In this document: piece by piece, positions 1-9,308 of the stretch | Layout: every line of letters starts with the position of its first letter | How positions within the stretch are numbered: position 1 is the stretch's first letter | The notes under the pieces: model-generated | What the model saw: only the letters and a program-made list of their open reading frames with translations | Told to the model about the DNA's origin: nothing | The model's database searches: none | Position numbers and translations under genes: made by a program | Assembly: GCA_905221605.1 (NCBI GenBank) | Contig: CAJNDS010002424.1 | Location: forward strand, 111,709-175,708 | Direction of reading: 5' to 3' | Origin: Symbiodinium natans | Lineage: Eukaryota > Sar > Dinophyceae > Suessiales > Symbiodiniaceae | Length of the DNA stretch: 64,000 nucleotides

Positions 1-89
1 CGCCGAGGCCTCGGGCCGAAGGTGTATAGGTTGTCAGAACAGGCACCCCCCTCCAAATCCTCCCCCCAGACGTTTCAGCCACCCCACTA

Positions 90-330
90 CCCCACCACCC
101 CCCCCCCCCCTACCCCCCCCCCCCCTGCCCCCCCCCCCCCCCCCCCCTACGCCCCCCCCCCCCTTTCCCCCCCCCACCCCCCCCCCACCCTCCCCCCACC
201 TCGCCCCCCCCTACCCCCCCCCCCCAACCCCCCCCCCCCGACCTCCCCTTCCGACCCTGGCCAAACCGCCCGCACCCAAGCCTTGCTGCCCTGCCCCCCC
301 CCCCCCCCCCCGCCTGGCGAACCCGACGAT
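90..330. repeat. C-homopolymer-rich low-complexity block
   Basis: Runs of 8-20 C separated by single A, T or AC. It looks like degenerate CCCTAAA-related sequence expanded by slippage. The long proline-rich frame over it (22-411) is a by-product of the C runs and is not called as a gene. Assembly length is unreliable here. Confidence 0.8.
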
Positions 331-523
331 CAATCCAAGCCGAACCGTGTCAACCCTCACCCTTGCGCCTTGAACCTTGAAAACCCTAAACCCCAACAGC
401 GTGAATCTTGAGCCCTAAGCCCTCAATCCTAAACTAACCCTCAACCCTAAACCCCAAACCATAAACCATAAACCCGGAACCCTAAACCCTCAACCCAACC
501 CTTATTGCTTGGGGTCCAGTCAC

Positions 524-617
524 CATGCTCACGCGGATGCGCTGGGCCGGGCCGAGGCGGGTCGCGTAGCGTTAAAATTACCCCCGTGGAAACGGGGTCG
601 TCCACGACGTCGGCTGC
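524..617 (-). CDS. exon-like spacer, unrecognised protein
   Basis: The minus strand is open across the whole spacer, preceded by an AG|G acceptor (CAACAG|GCAGCC, exon from 617) and followed by a possible ATG|GTGACT donor. The conceptual protein includes VVDDPVSTGVILTLRDPP. No family is recognised. It is the most downstream exon candidate of the minus-strand block that begins near 5.9 kb. The open frame alone is weak evidence at this length; the splice fit raises it slightly. Confidence 0.3.
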
Positions 618-689
618 CTGTTGTCGGTTGAAGGTGTTGTTGTGGGTTGGGGTTTGGGCTTAGACTTTTGTAATGGCTTGGAGGCTTTC

Positions 690-1400
690 AGCCCTGGGAC
701 ATTGTCCTAGGCTGTTTTCTGGCTTCTTCCCACGCCTGAAAGGCCCCAAGCCCCAGAAACCTAGGACATTGTCCTAGGGTGTTTTCCGGCTTCTTCCCAC
801 CCTTGAAAAACCCCAAGCCCACAGAAACCTAGGACATTGTCCGAGGGTGTTTTCTGGCTTCTTCCCACCCCTGAAAGGCCCCAAGCCCACAGAAACCTAG
901 GACATTGTCCTAGGGTGTTTTCTGGAAACCTAGGACATTGTCCTGGGGTGTTTTCTGGCTTCTTCCCACCCCTGAAACGCCCCAAGCCCACAGAAACCTA
1001 GGACATTGTCCTAGGGTGTTTTCTGGCTTCTTCCCACCCCTGAAAGGCCCCAAGCACCAGAAACCTAGTACATTGTCCTAGGGTGTTTTCTGGCTTCTTC
1101 CCACCCCTGAAAGGCCCCAAGCACCAGAAACCTAGGACATTGTCCTACGGTGTTTTCTGGCTTCTTCCCACCCCTGAAAGGCCCCAAGCCCACAGAAACC
1201 TAGGACATTGTCCACCCCTGAAAGGCCCCAAGCACCAGAAACCTAGGACATTGTCCTACGGTGTTTTCTGGCTTCTTCCCACCCCTGAAAGGCCCCAAGC
1301 CCACAGAAACCTAGGACATTGTCCTAGGGTGTTTTCTGGCTTCTTCCCACCCCTGAAAGGCCCCAAGCCCACAGAAACCTAGGACTTTCTGGCTTCCCAC
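690..1400. repeat. 67/68-bp minisatellite with a palindrome in every unit
   Basis: About ten tandem copies. Unit starts (CCTAGG) lie at 760, 828, 896, 997, 1064, 1131, 1199, 1242, 1310 and 1378, spaced 67 or 68 bp except for two internally deleted units (start at 929, 33 bp after 896; start at 1242, 43 bp after 1199). Each unit carries the perfect 19-nt palindrome CCTAGGACATTGTCCTAGG, followed by a polypyrimidine stretch (TTCTGGCTTCTTCCCACCCC) and GAAAGGCCCCAAG. Apparent open frames across it are repeat translations. Confidence 0.93.
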
Positions 1401-2207
1401 GGCCCTGAAAAGCCTGCAAAAGCCCAGAAACCCCAAAGGACCCCCGAGAGCCCCTCGAGTATTTTTCTATCCAAACCACTGAAAAGCACCAAAACCAATT
1501 CCAGGCGTCGGCGAGTTGCCCCAGGTGCCAGGGCAAAGCAAGGGCACTTAGATTATACATGTAAACACACGGAAATTTAAATAGATATTTTATACTACCT
1601 CTGTGGCTTGTGGCCCGGGCCCGCCCTCCACATGTTTAAAAACAGTCACCGTAATTAGACTAGACTCATCCCCCAAAACCCTTTTCCAATTTCGTTCAGG
1701 CCCCTAAACACAAGGATTTCAGCTGGCCTGGTGCTCAACGATGTTCTTCCCTGCAACTATGATGGACTGGTCGTGCGGCCTTGTTCGCTGCAAGTGCCGC
1801 GGCAGGGCCAAGTAGCACTGAAAACTAGCCCCACCCGCCTTCGCAGCTGTGCTTACCCTAAACCCTAAACCCTAAACCCTCTTGATGATGGCTGAAGGAG
1901 ACTGTGGCAGGCTGAGGCATGATGCGCGTCTACGGATAAGAGCCGGGGCATCCACCTGATTTTCGACTGTTAGCTTCAGGAGAAGATCTTATCTTGAAGC
2001 CCTCTGCTTCAAGAACCAGCCATCAACTGAGGGAACATACGCCGCGTATCGGTGCTGTTCTGCAATCTTGGGCGCCCTTTAATTTAAACACCTTGTAACA
2101 AGTATTGATGCTACGGGTGAGAACCTTCAAACCTACCCCTAAACCCTAAACCCTAAACCCTGAGCCCTAAACCCTAAACCCCAAACCCTATGCAACGAAG
2201 CTATGGG

Positions 2208-2278
2208 CGCGGCATGAACACGCAGCCCACGAGGTCGCCGTTGTCTTGCAGAACAGACGAGGCCTCGGTGGCTGCTCT
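2208..2278 (-). CDS. exon-like spacer, unrecognised protein
   Basis: A unique spacer between telomeric tracts. The minus frame reads ATEASSVLQDNGDLVGCVFM before a stop, after a CTCCAG acceptor-like site. Residue pattern and strand agree with neighbouring spacers. No domain is recognised and the donor is not clear. Confidence 0.33.
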
Positions 2279-2427
2279 GGAGGTTTTTTGGGGGTTTCGG
2301 GCTTTAGGGGTTTGGGGGTTTAGGGTTTAGGGTTTAGGGTTTTAGGGTTTAGGGTTTAGGGTTTGGGGTTTGGGGTTTGGGGTTTGGGGTTTGGGGTTTG
2401 GGGTTTGGGGTTTAGGTGTTTACCGGG

Positions 2428-2524
2428 AGGTTCATGGTAGGGTGATAGGTCGGTTATCTATACGGCTATAACCTCACATAGGGGACCTATAACCCTGCTT
2501 ATGACTACCCATGAACCTCCAGGA
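2428..2524. mobile_element. MITE family B copy (GGAGGTTCATGG ends)
   Basis: Short inverted-repeat element. It begins GGGAGGTTCATGGTAG and ends CTACCCATGAACCTCC. The same ends recur at 10546-10678, 20876-21132, 43437-43513 and 59703-59822. It has no coding capacity and sits directly against a telomeric tract. Confidence 0.7.
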
Positions 2525-2655
2525 AACCCTGGAGAGTTATGGATCAGGGTTTAGGGTTTACGGTTTAGGGTTTAGGGGTTGGGGTTTGGGGCTTGGGGTT
2601 TGGGGTTTGGGGGGGGGGGGGGGGGGGGGGGTGCGGCCTAAGCGGCCGCGTGGGA

Positions 2656-2706
2656 ACAACCCGCACGCAGCAGCTGAGAATGCGGCAGGTTGACTTTGCT
2701 GCAAGC
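2656..2706 (-). CDS. small exon candidate, unrecognised
   Basis: A good acceptor (TTTACCAG|GCTTGC, exon from 2706) precedes an open minus frame, ACSKVNLPHSQLLRAG, that ends at a G-GT donor-like site beside a 20-bp poly-G run. No family is recognised. Confidence 0.33.
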
Positions 2707-2776
2707 CTGGTAAAGAAGCAATGAGCTTAGGGTGGATCTAGGGTTTAGGGTTTAGGGTTTAGGGTTTAGGGTTCAC

Positions 2777-2901
2777 ATGGGCAAGACGACCAAGAAGACT
2801 TCACGGGCGCGCGCAGGCGCAAGGAAGTAATATTTTTGCCGAGATCCAAGTAAAAGTGCTTGTTAGGAACATCCAAAATCCAGGTTGTCAGGCTCGATTT
2901 T
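2777..2901 (-). CDS. exon, unrecognised protein
   Basis: A 125-nt open minus segment bounded by GATTCAG|AAAATC and CCCAT|GTGAAC. The residues include TWILDVPNKHFYLDLGKNIT and SLRLRAPVKSSWSSC, a plausible soluble beta-rich segment. It is among the better exon candidates of the left block because both borders fit. No family is assigned. Confidence 0.42.
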
Positions 2902-3429
2902 CTGAATCCACGGGGATCGGAAAGCGGATCTGATTGATGGCGGTGCTGCTGGGGCGATGGGCGTTTGACATTCGTGAGTTCTGGATTGTGAGAGCCCGGA
3001 TGTTGAACATGTTGATAACTTTGAAGAGTGCTGTCTTAGGCATTTTGAGGAGTGCTGTCTTATGCATCAAGGCTCGGCCTAAAGCAATGCTCCCCACGAT
3101 GGCTTTGAAGGGGATTCGTATGCTTTGACGCGAGCCTGCGGGTCCTGAACATTGGGCGGGCCGAAGCCCCCACAATTTGCAAACCCGATGCTCGCACGAT
3201 GGGGGAAGGGTTTCATGTGCTTTGAAGTGGTTTGGAAGGGATTCATACGTGGCTATGCTTTGATGCACGCGGAAACAAGCGGAGTGGTTGGGGGGGGGGT
3301 TGCAAACACTATGCTCGCACGATGCTCAGGTCCCCCCCCCCCCCTTTTCAAACACAATGCTCGCACGACGGATTTGGAAGGGATTCCTATGCTTTGACGC
3401 AAGGCAAGAAAAGCCAAGCCAAGCCAAGC

Positions 3430-3519
3430 AACCCTAAACCCTAAACCCTAAACCCTAAACCCTAAACCCTAAACCCTAAACCCTAAACCCTAAACCCTAA
3501 ACCCTAAACCCTAAACCCT
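3430..3519. repeat. interstitial telomeric array (CCCTAAA)n
   Basis: About 13 uninterrupted heptamers inserted within an AAGCC-rich microsatellite; CAAGCCAAGC flanks both sides. It is not a chromosome end, because unique DNA follows on both sides. Confidence 0.97.
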
Positions 3520-3679
3520 AACAAGCCAAGCCGAGCCGAGCCGAAAAAGCCGAGCCGAAAAAGCCAAGCCGAGACACCTTTGCAAGGGGACATGGCCGAG
3601 CCACACCTTTGCAAAAAAGAAACCCGGACCCAAACCCTAAACCCTAAACCCTAAACCCTAAACCCTAACCCCCCTCCCA

Positions 3680-3770
3680 GACTCCAACAACGCAGAAGGC
3701 GCCTCGATTTCGTGGGCCCAGGTGCAGGGATGCCGGATCCGCATCCATGCGATCTTGGCAAGGTCGCCAG
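3680..3770 (-). CDS. exon-like spacer, unrecognised protein
   Basis: After a CTTACAG acceptor the minus frame reads GDLAKIAWMRIRHPCTWAHE and on to a G-rich border. It is open throughout and shares direction with its neighbours. No domain is recognised. Confidence 0.35.
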
Positions 3771-4024
3771 CTGTAAGCCCTAAACCCTAAACCCTAAACC
3801 CTAAACCCTAAATCCCAAGCTTTGAACCCCGAAAGAAGTAGGGTTCCCATTGCTAGTAACCCCCAAAAGGGCTTCCAGTATCAACACTCATGAGCATTTG
3901 AGAAGGAACCCGATGTACACTCACCAAGAACAGCATATACAAGCAATCCCTAAACCCTAAACCCTAAACCCTGAACCCTAAACCCTAAACCCTAAACCCT
4001 AAACCCCTAAGCCCTGTCTCAAGA

Positions 4025-4105
4025 AAGGCTCTAGGATGCCTCTGCAAGAATGTCGTGGCGTGATTCGGGAACGATGTTGAGGGCTTCGGGTTCAGACCGG
4101 CTGAG
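4025..4105 (-). CDS. exon-like spacer, unrecognised protein
   Basis: The minus frame SEPEALNIVPESRHDILAEA follows a CCTCAG acceptor and ends at GCAGAG|GCATCC, a possible GC donor of the kind used in dinoflagellate introns. The upstream and downstream flanks are telomeric heptamers. Confidence 0.33.
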
Positions 4106-4223
4106 GCAAGTGGGGGTAGAGGTGTTACGAACCCGAACCCTCCTACCCTAAACCCTAAACCCTAAACCCTAAACCCTGAACCCTAGACCCTAAAACCTAG
4201 ACCCTCAACCCTAAACCCTCAAC

Positions 4224-4273
4224 CACAGATCGGGGATGTCCAGTTGATAGTTGCTGGTCACATCCAGGGCAAG
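4224..4273 (-). CDS. 50-nt exon candidate
   Basis: CCGCAG|CTTGCC opens the exon and CTGTG|GTTGAG closes it. The product LALDVTSNYQLDIPDLW has a natural residue pattern. No family is recognised. Confidence 0.36.
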
Positions 4274-4478
4274 CTGCGGATTTAGGGTTTAGGTTTAGGG
4301 TTTAGGGTCTGAAGAAAATGGACTAAAAAGATATTCCCTAGCCCCTAGATCAAAGACCCATACAGTCATGATAGTTCAGATTACTTTACTACCATGTGCT
4401 GAAGAGCCCCAAAAGAATGAACATGATAATCCCTATTTTTTACCCTTGTAAGGAAGAACATATTTTTTGATAGGGGGT

Positions 4479-4556
4479 TTAGGGTTTAGGGTTTAGGGTT
4501 TAGGGTTTAGGGTTTAGGGTTTAGGGTTTAGGGTTTAGGGTTTAGGGTTTAGGGGG
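4479..4556. repeat. interstitial telomeric array (TTTAGGG)n
   Basis: About 11 heptamers following an AT-rich stretch (4310-4475). The combined AT-rich body plus telomeric tail is flanked by GGGTCTGAAG at 4305-4314 and 4554-4563. Confidence 0.95.
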
Positions 4557-4559
4557 TCT

Positions 4560-4650
4560 GAAGTCAGGCCCCTTCAGCCTCTCATCCCCTGAGCTCGGCC
4601 CCCTTGGGTGCCCCCGGCCGCGCTGGATCTGGACCGTGAAGCCCTGCACA
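4560..4650 (-). CDS. exon-like spacer, unrecognised protein
   Basis: GTGCAG|GGCTTC (AG|G acceptor) leads into GFTVQIQRGRGHPRGPSSGD, which continues open to the direct repeat that precedes the telomeric tract. It is basic and glycine/proline-rich. No domain is recognised. Confidence 0.33.
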
Positions 4651-4805
4651 TACTTTCGGGTTTGAGGGTTTTAAGGTTTAGGGTTTAGGGTTTAGGGTTT
4701 AAGGTTTAGGGTTTGAGGGCTTAGGGGCTTAGGGGGCTTAGGGTTTAGGCTTTAGGGTTTGAAGTTTAGGGCGGTATTTGGGTATTCGGGCGTTTACGGG
4801 TTGTT

Positions 4806-4890
4806 AGGCTTTTAAGGATTCAGGCTGTAGTCCTTCAAGGGCTTGCGACTCAATCGGGCAGATCTCAAAAATGATGGGGTGGTGCTGACA
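4806..4890 (-). CDS. exon-like spacer, unrecognised protein
   Basis: An ACTGTCAG acceptor precedes HHPIIFEICPIESQALEGLQ on the minus strand. A further open minus segment (GICLGAPGTSKGLNGRAVLS) lies at about 4922-5000 and may be another exon or chance. Confidence 0.33.
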
Positions 4891-5097
4891 GTACCCTCTT
4901 CGTATTGTCATAGGAACCCTCTTTGAGAGAACTGCCCTGCCATTCAGTCCCTTCGAGGTGCCTGGTGCCCCCAGGCATATTCCTCGAAGCCCTGAGCCCT
5001 GAAACTGCAAACCCTAAAACCCTGAACACCCTAAACCCACAGCTGCCCACTAAACCTTAAACCCTAAACCCTAAACCCTAAACCCCAAACCCTAAAC

Positions 5098-5181
5098 TCT
5101 ACTAAACCCTAAACCCTAAACCCTAAACCCTAAACCCTAAACCCTAAACCCTAAACCCTAAACCCTAAACCCTAAACCCTA
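5098..5181. repeat. interstitial telomeric array (CCCTAAA)n
   Basis: Twelve clean heptamers. In the sense of the minus-strand exons on either side the tract reads TTTAGGG, which contains GTTTAG (donor-like) and TTTAG (acceptor-like) in every unit. Confidence 0.97.
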
Positions 5182-5184
5182 AGC

Positions 5185-5324
5185 CAGATAAAAGTCCCGG
5201 GCGCCTCGTCATCCTGGGACTTCTCCTGCCCTTGCTCTGGCTCTGGCGGCCGGATCGGTGTGCCCGACGCGCTGGACACCATCTGCACCGAGAGAACGAA
5301 GGACGGCGTGGGCTCGGCGGTGTC
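5185..5324 (-). CDS. 140-nt exon, unrecognised protein
   Basis: A GC-rich spacer open across its length on the minus strand, opened by CGTCGCAG|GACACC and ending at ATCTG|GCTTAG (possible GC donor). It includes TAEPTPSFVLSVQMVSSASG and an acidic, Q/E/P-rich linker. Codon third positions are strongly GC. No domain is recognised. Confidence 0.42.
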
Positions 5325-5519
5325 CTGCGACGGAGGGTTTAGGGTTTAGGGTTTAGGGTTTAGGGTTTAGGGTTTAGGGTTTAGGGTGTAGGGTTTAGGG
5401 TTTAGGGTCTAGGGTTTCGGGTTTAGGGCTACAGGGCTTCGGGGACTTACCCTTCTAGGGTCTACTTAACCCTTATAGGGTCTTTAGGGCTCATGAACCC
5501 TGTTTCGGGAGTGGGGCAC

Positions 5520-5609
5520 CTTCAGTAGAGAGTTCGGGCACATGTTTCCGTACGAAAATGCGTCGACGCTTCCGCAGCGCAGGCGCGCCTTCGACGACGA
5601 CGGAGCGAC
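5520..5609 (-). CDS. 90-nt exon, phase 0
   Basis: CTGGCAG|GTCGCT to CTGAAG|GTGCCC encloses exactly 30 open codons on the minus strand (includes KARLRCGSVDAFSYGNMCPN). Both borders are canonical AG and GT. No family is assigned, but this is one of the cleanest exon fits of the left block. Confidence 0.45.
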
Positions 5610-5738
5610 CTGCCAGGACCAAATCCCGAAGACGAACCCCTAAACCCTCGCAGCACCCTAAACCCTAAACCCTAAAATCCTAAACCCTAAACCCTAAATC
5701 ACTTTAGGGCCCATGTGGGGCTAGTGCAGTTCGGTCAC

Positions 5739-5771
5739 CTTAGAGGAGCCCAAGTCCATCCGAAACGGCCT
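5739..5771 (-). CDS. 33-nt micro-exon candidate
   Basis: CCCAG|AGGCCG to CTAAG|GTGACC encloses eleven open codons, RPFRMDLGSSK. Both splice borders are canonical. Confidence 0.35.
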
Positions 5772-5849
5772 CTGGGTTTAGGGTTTAGGGTTTAGGGTTT
5801 ACGGTTTGGGGTTTGGGGTTTGGGGTTTAGGGTTTAGGGTTTGGGGGTT

Positions 5850-5937
5850 GTACAGTCAACACCCCCAAAACCGCGAGCCCAACAACTGTGAGGCACCGTG
5901 GGCCTAGACTGGCCCATCTGTCCGCTTTGGCCGTCAT
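5850..5937 (-). CDS. possible first exon with signal-anchor segment
   Basis: ATG at 5937-5935 opens MTAKADRWASLGPRCLTVVG, followed by the hydrophobic LAVLGVLTV, then the telomeric tract. A short basic N-terminus plus one hydrophobic stretch would suit a signal peptide or type II anchor for the downstream exons (5771 to 524). The start is inferred; upstream sequence shows no promoter I can identify. Confidence 0.3.
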
Positions 5938-5979
5938 GTGAACTCTGAATCTCACTCACCCAACAGGCAAACCAGCTGG

Positions 5980-6575
5980 GACATTGCCTAAACCCTAAAC
6001 CCTAAACCCTAAACCCTAAACCCTAAACCCTAACCCTAAAACGCTAAAACCCGAAAACCCTAAAACACCAGAACCCTAGAACCCGAAAACCGTAAAACCC
6101 TAACACCCTAAAACCCTAAAACACTAACACCCTGAAACCCTCAAACCCTTAAACGCTAAAACCCTAAACACCTAAAACCCAAAAACCCAAAAACCCGAAA
6201 ACTCAAAAACCCTAAAACCCTACAAACCCTAAAACCCAAACCCCTAAAACCCTGGAACCCTAAAAACAAAAAACCTGAAACCGCAAACCCTAACCTCCTA
6301 AAACCCTAAATCCCAAACACCCTAAAACCCAAAAACCCTAAAACCCAGAAACCCGAAAACCCAAAAACCCAAAAACCCAAAACCCCCAAAACCCCAAAAA
6401 CTCAAAAAAACCAAGAACCCAAAAACCCTAACACCCTAAAAAAACCTACAAACCTAAAACCCTGAACCCCCCCCCCCAAACCCTAAACCCTAAACCCTAA
6501 ACCCTAAACCTTAAACCCTAAACCCTAAACCCTAAGCCCTAAGCCCTAAACCCTAAACCCTAAACCCTCCCCGGC
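5980..6575. repeat. degenerate CCCTAAAA/CCCTAAA field
   Basis: About 600 bp of telomere-like repeats dominated by octameric and longer variants (CCCTAAAA, CCCAAAAA), ending in clean CCCTAAA heptamers at 6477-6568. No gene is seen. Confidence 0.93.
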
Positions 6576-6639
6576 ACCATCGTCGCCTCGCTGGGAATCT
6601 CCGAGGGCTGCGAAGGGAGCTCATCCAGCAACGCGATGC
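6569..6639 (-). CDS. exon-like spacer, unrecognised protein
   Basis: CCCAG|GCATCG acceptor (AG|G); minus frame GIALLDELPSQPSEIPSEAT, open to the telomeric tract. The plus strand is also open, so the strand is inferred from neighbours. Confidence 0.32.
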
Positions 6640-7417
6640 CTGGGTTTAGGGTTTAGGGTTAAGGGTTCAGGGTTTAGGGTTTAAGGTTTAGGGTTTAGGG
6701 TTTTGGGTTTAGGGTTTGCCTATCAACTATTCGTATGGAAAAAGGTGTATATACATATATGTGTATGTTAGTGAACATTATTTTAAAGTTATGAACAGAG
6801 AAAATGATAACATTATCAAAGATATATCAGCAAGTATGTATGTATATATATATATATGTACATACATACATATGCATGCGTCTGCATGCATGTGTGTAAA
6901 TGTTGATTTTCCGAACGATGGTCTTGGAATGGTACAGGGGGCTAAGATTACTGGTCGGAAGCTTTGGGGTTTGGGGGCACATGCCTCGGTAAAAAGACAT
7001 TCGGACTTTTAGGGGACTAAACCCCTAATCCCCAAACCCGACAAGCCCTCAAACACCCTTGACCCAGGGTTTAGGGTTTAGGGTTCAGGGTTTACCTGTA
7101 GGGCTTAAAACGAACTCCAGCAACAAGAAGTTCAGACGTGCTGTAAAAGCGCGTGTTCAGGGAGACGCACGAATTTAGCTGTATTTGCAACTGTAATTGT
7201 TTTGTAGATCGCGAGTGTTCTGCTGGAAGCATGCTTGCGTGGCCTACGTTTTGTCTTTTTTGGAATCCGAAAAAAAGCTGCGAACGAGATACAACCCGTC
7301 GGGGGCCAGTACAACTCAAAAACCCTGAACCCTCAGAAAGCCAATTGACCCTCCATGTGGTCAGCTCCAGTGTCGAGGGGACAGGCAGGGCTTCGGACAG
7401 CATCGTTTTTCTTGATC

Positions 7418-7557
7418 ATGGGTTCCCCTACCACCCCCCCCTATACTACTCCCCCCCCCACCCCCCCTAGGTTACCTCTATAATTAAGGCTATTTAGGGA
7501 TTAAGCCTAGATAAGCTATTAAAGGGGAGCACCTAGAGGGGTAGGGGAACCCATGAC
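7418..7557. mobile_element. MITE family H
   Basis: Terminal inverted repeats CATGGGTTCCCCTA and TAGGGGAACCCATG bracket a 140-bp non-coding element with a C-rich interior. Exon-like sequence lies immediately to the left (7090-7410). Confidence 0.7.
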
Positions 7558-7564
7558 TTTAGGA

Positions 7565-7690
7565 TATAAGGGGTTTCCGAAATTAGGGGGGCTTATTGGG
7601 GTCCTTAGTATAAGGGAATCCTACTCTTTGAGGGCTCTATTGACTCTACGCAGGGTCCCTTAATTTCGAAAACCCCAATATCAGGTTTCG
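7565..7690. mobile_element. MITE family C copy
   Basis: Begins GGGGTTTCCGAAATTAGG and ends TTAATTTCGAAAACCCC. Related copies lie at 8479-8580, 11434-11530, 21400-21510, 32101-32192, 51250-51415 and 61015-61110. Non-coding. Confidence 0.72.
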
Positions 7691-7894
7691 GGTAGAGAGT
7701 TTTTGGAATGGCTCATGATCTCATGAGCCACGAAAGTGGAACGTGAATTGACAAAATCGCCCTCCCTCCTCTCCGCAATTGCATATACCCCAGACCCTTG
7801 AACCCCAATAAATACCCTAAGACCCTGAACCCCAAATCCTAATCCCATGTGAACTCCGGTTATGGGGCTCAGCTACTACAATGCGGCTTGGATG

Positions 7895-7956
7895 CATGCA
7901 ACCCTAAACCCTAAACCCTAAACCCTAAACCCTAAACCCTAAACCCTAAACCCTAA
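7895..7956. repeat. interstitial telomeric array with flanking near-duplication
   Basis: Eight CCCTAAA units. The left flank AATGCGGCTTGGATG (7880-7894) resembles the right flank AATGGGGCTTGGGGTG (7957-7972), a possible old target-site duplication. Confidence 0.85.
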
Positions 7957-8159
7957 AATGGGGCTTGGGGTGTCAGGCCCTTGGGGCGAAAACGGATTAG
8001 GGTTTTAGTGACTTCATTCGTGCTTCTGGGGGTTTGGGCTTCTGGCTTGCAGACCAGGAGACCGCAAGCTCTATGAGAAGGGTTTTAGGGTGTAGGGTTT
8101 TCGGGGTTTAGGGTTTAGGGTTTAGGGTTTTTGGGGTTTTGGGGTTTGGGGTTTAGGGT

Positions 8160-8375
8160 TTAGGGCGACTGGACCCGCAAACATCTCAGCCATCAGCATA
8201 TCTCTTTGGCTTTGACGTGGCCGAAGGCCAAGACGCCTGCTGCAATCGCACATCATATCTTGGCTGCACTCAGAAGGGTTTAGGGTTTAGGGTTTAGGGT
8301 GCCCTACTAAGAAACCCAATAAACCCAAAAAGGCCTAGGATCTAAAGTTTCAGTAAAGCACCACAAAGATATGAA
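8160..8375. repeat. member of a duplicated locus (partner 32490-32780)
   Basis: TCTTGGCTGCACTCAGAAG, a telomeric TTTAGGG tract, then AAACCCAAAAAGGCCTAGG and GTAAAGCACCACAAAG recur in the same order at 32564-32775. The telomeric tract is therefore shared by both copies and predates the duplication. The unique part is open on both strands; a coding role is undecided. Confidence 0.75.
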
Positions 8376-8478
8376 GCAGGTTTATGTTACTGGTTTGGTG
8401 AGTGTACATAAGGCTCCTGCTTATATTTGCGTATATGGTGGGAGTCCTTTTCAAGAGATAGAAACCCTACTTCATATG

Positions 8479-8580
8479 AGGGTTTCCGAAAATAGGGGTA
8501 CCCTTTTCGGGGGGCCCCTTTCAGGGATAGAATTCCATGTGGGGTATAAATGGGGTAACCCCAATTTTTGAAAATACCCT
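8479..8580. mobile_element. MITE family C copy
   Basis: GGGTTTCCGAAAATAGGGGT at the left end and CAATTTTTGAAAATACCCT at the right; the centre contains GGGGGGCCCC. Non-coding palindrome-like element. Confidence 0.65.
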
Positions 8581-8669
8581 CACAAAAAACACTAAAGCCG
8601 TAAAATCCTTGAACCCAGCCATAGAGCCGTAAACCCTCAATGCTACCAAACGCCTTACACTCCCTAAGC

Positions 8670-8795
8670 CCTAGACCCCAGCCAGGGAGCAACAAATTTG
8701 GAGGACGGACGTTCTGGGTGGGTTTCTGGCTTTGCATTGACCAGACCTCCATTCTCGAGAGATGTCTGTCCAAGGAGGGGATGGCTGCATCTACC
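8670..8795 (-). CDS. exon-like spacer, unrecognised protein
   Basis: The minus frame contains AAIPSLDRHLSRMEVWSMQS and stays open for about 40 codons. It lies in the same direction as the WD40 exons above 10.3 kb and could be a downstream exon of that gene. Borders are not clear. Confidence 0.35.
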
Positions 8796-9174
8796 CTAAA
8801 CCCTAAACCCTAAACCCTAAGCCCCAAGCCCCCAGCCCCAAGCCCCAAGCCCCTAAACCCAAAACGTAATCTGCGAAACCGAAACCCTATAGACCCCGAG
8901 CCCACAAAAAAGACAGCTGGGCTCCTGCGCCCTACATGAGTTTCGACTTCAGTCCCTCACTGGTTTAGGGTTTAGGGTTTAGGGTTTAGGGTTTAGGGTT
9001 TAGGGAGTTTGCTCTCACATGCAGGTACCCCTGCGTTTCCACATCTCCAACGGACTTTTGGTTTTAGGGCTCAGGGCAACAAGATTTCTTGGGTTTAGAA
9101 TTAAAGTATGGTTTCGGGTTTAGGGTTTCCAGGGCTGGTCGTACTTTCACGAAGCTGTGTGACTGTGTGAGACG

Positions 9175-9308
9175 TGAACGGCATTGAGGCCGCCGGGATT
9201 GAGCAGAATGTGTCGAACAGTCAAACCTGCACTGACTTGTCCAAAGCTGCTTCCCCAAGAGCGCCGGGCCTCCAGCAACTTCTTCAGGTGCTCTGGCTCG
9301 TTCTGTCA
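9175..9308 (-). CDS. exon downstream of the WD40 block
   Basis: GCTGACAG|AACGAG opens a minus frame containing EHLKKLLEARRSWGSSFGQV and VRHILLNPGGLNAVHV, helical then beta-like. A second open piece (9386-9460, VLETRQRRGKEMKGHLPLAA) ends at CGCTG|GTACTG, leaving a compact intron of about 75 nt with no telomere repeat. No family is recognised. Confidence 0.42.

Noticed and set aside
22-411. Proline-rich protein of 129 residues
   Set aside because: It is entirely a translation of C homopolymers and degenerate CCCTAAA.
690-1400. CRISPR array
   Set aside because: The units are contiguous 67/68-bp repeats with no unique spacers, in a eukaryotic genome. It is a minisatellite.
2767-2830. Short plus-strand basic peptide starting MGKTTKK
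   Set aside because: The minus strand of the same spacer has a longer open segment with splice borders at both ends and agrees with its neighbours.
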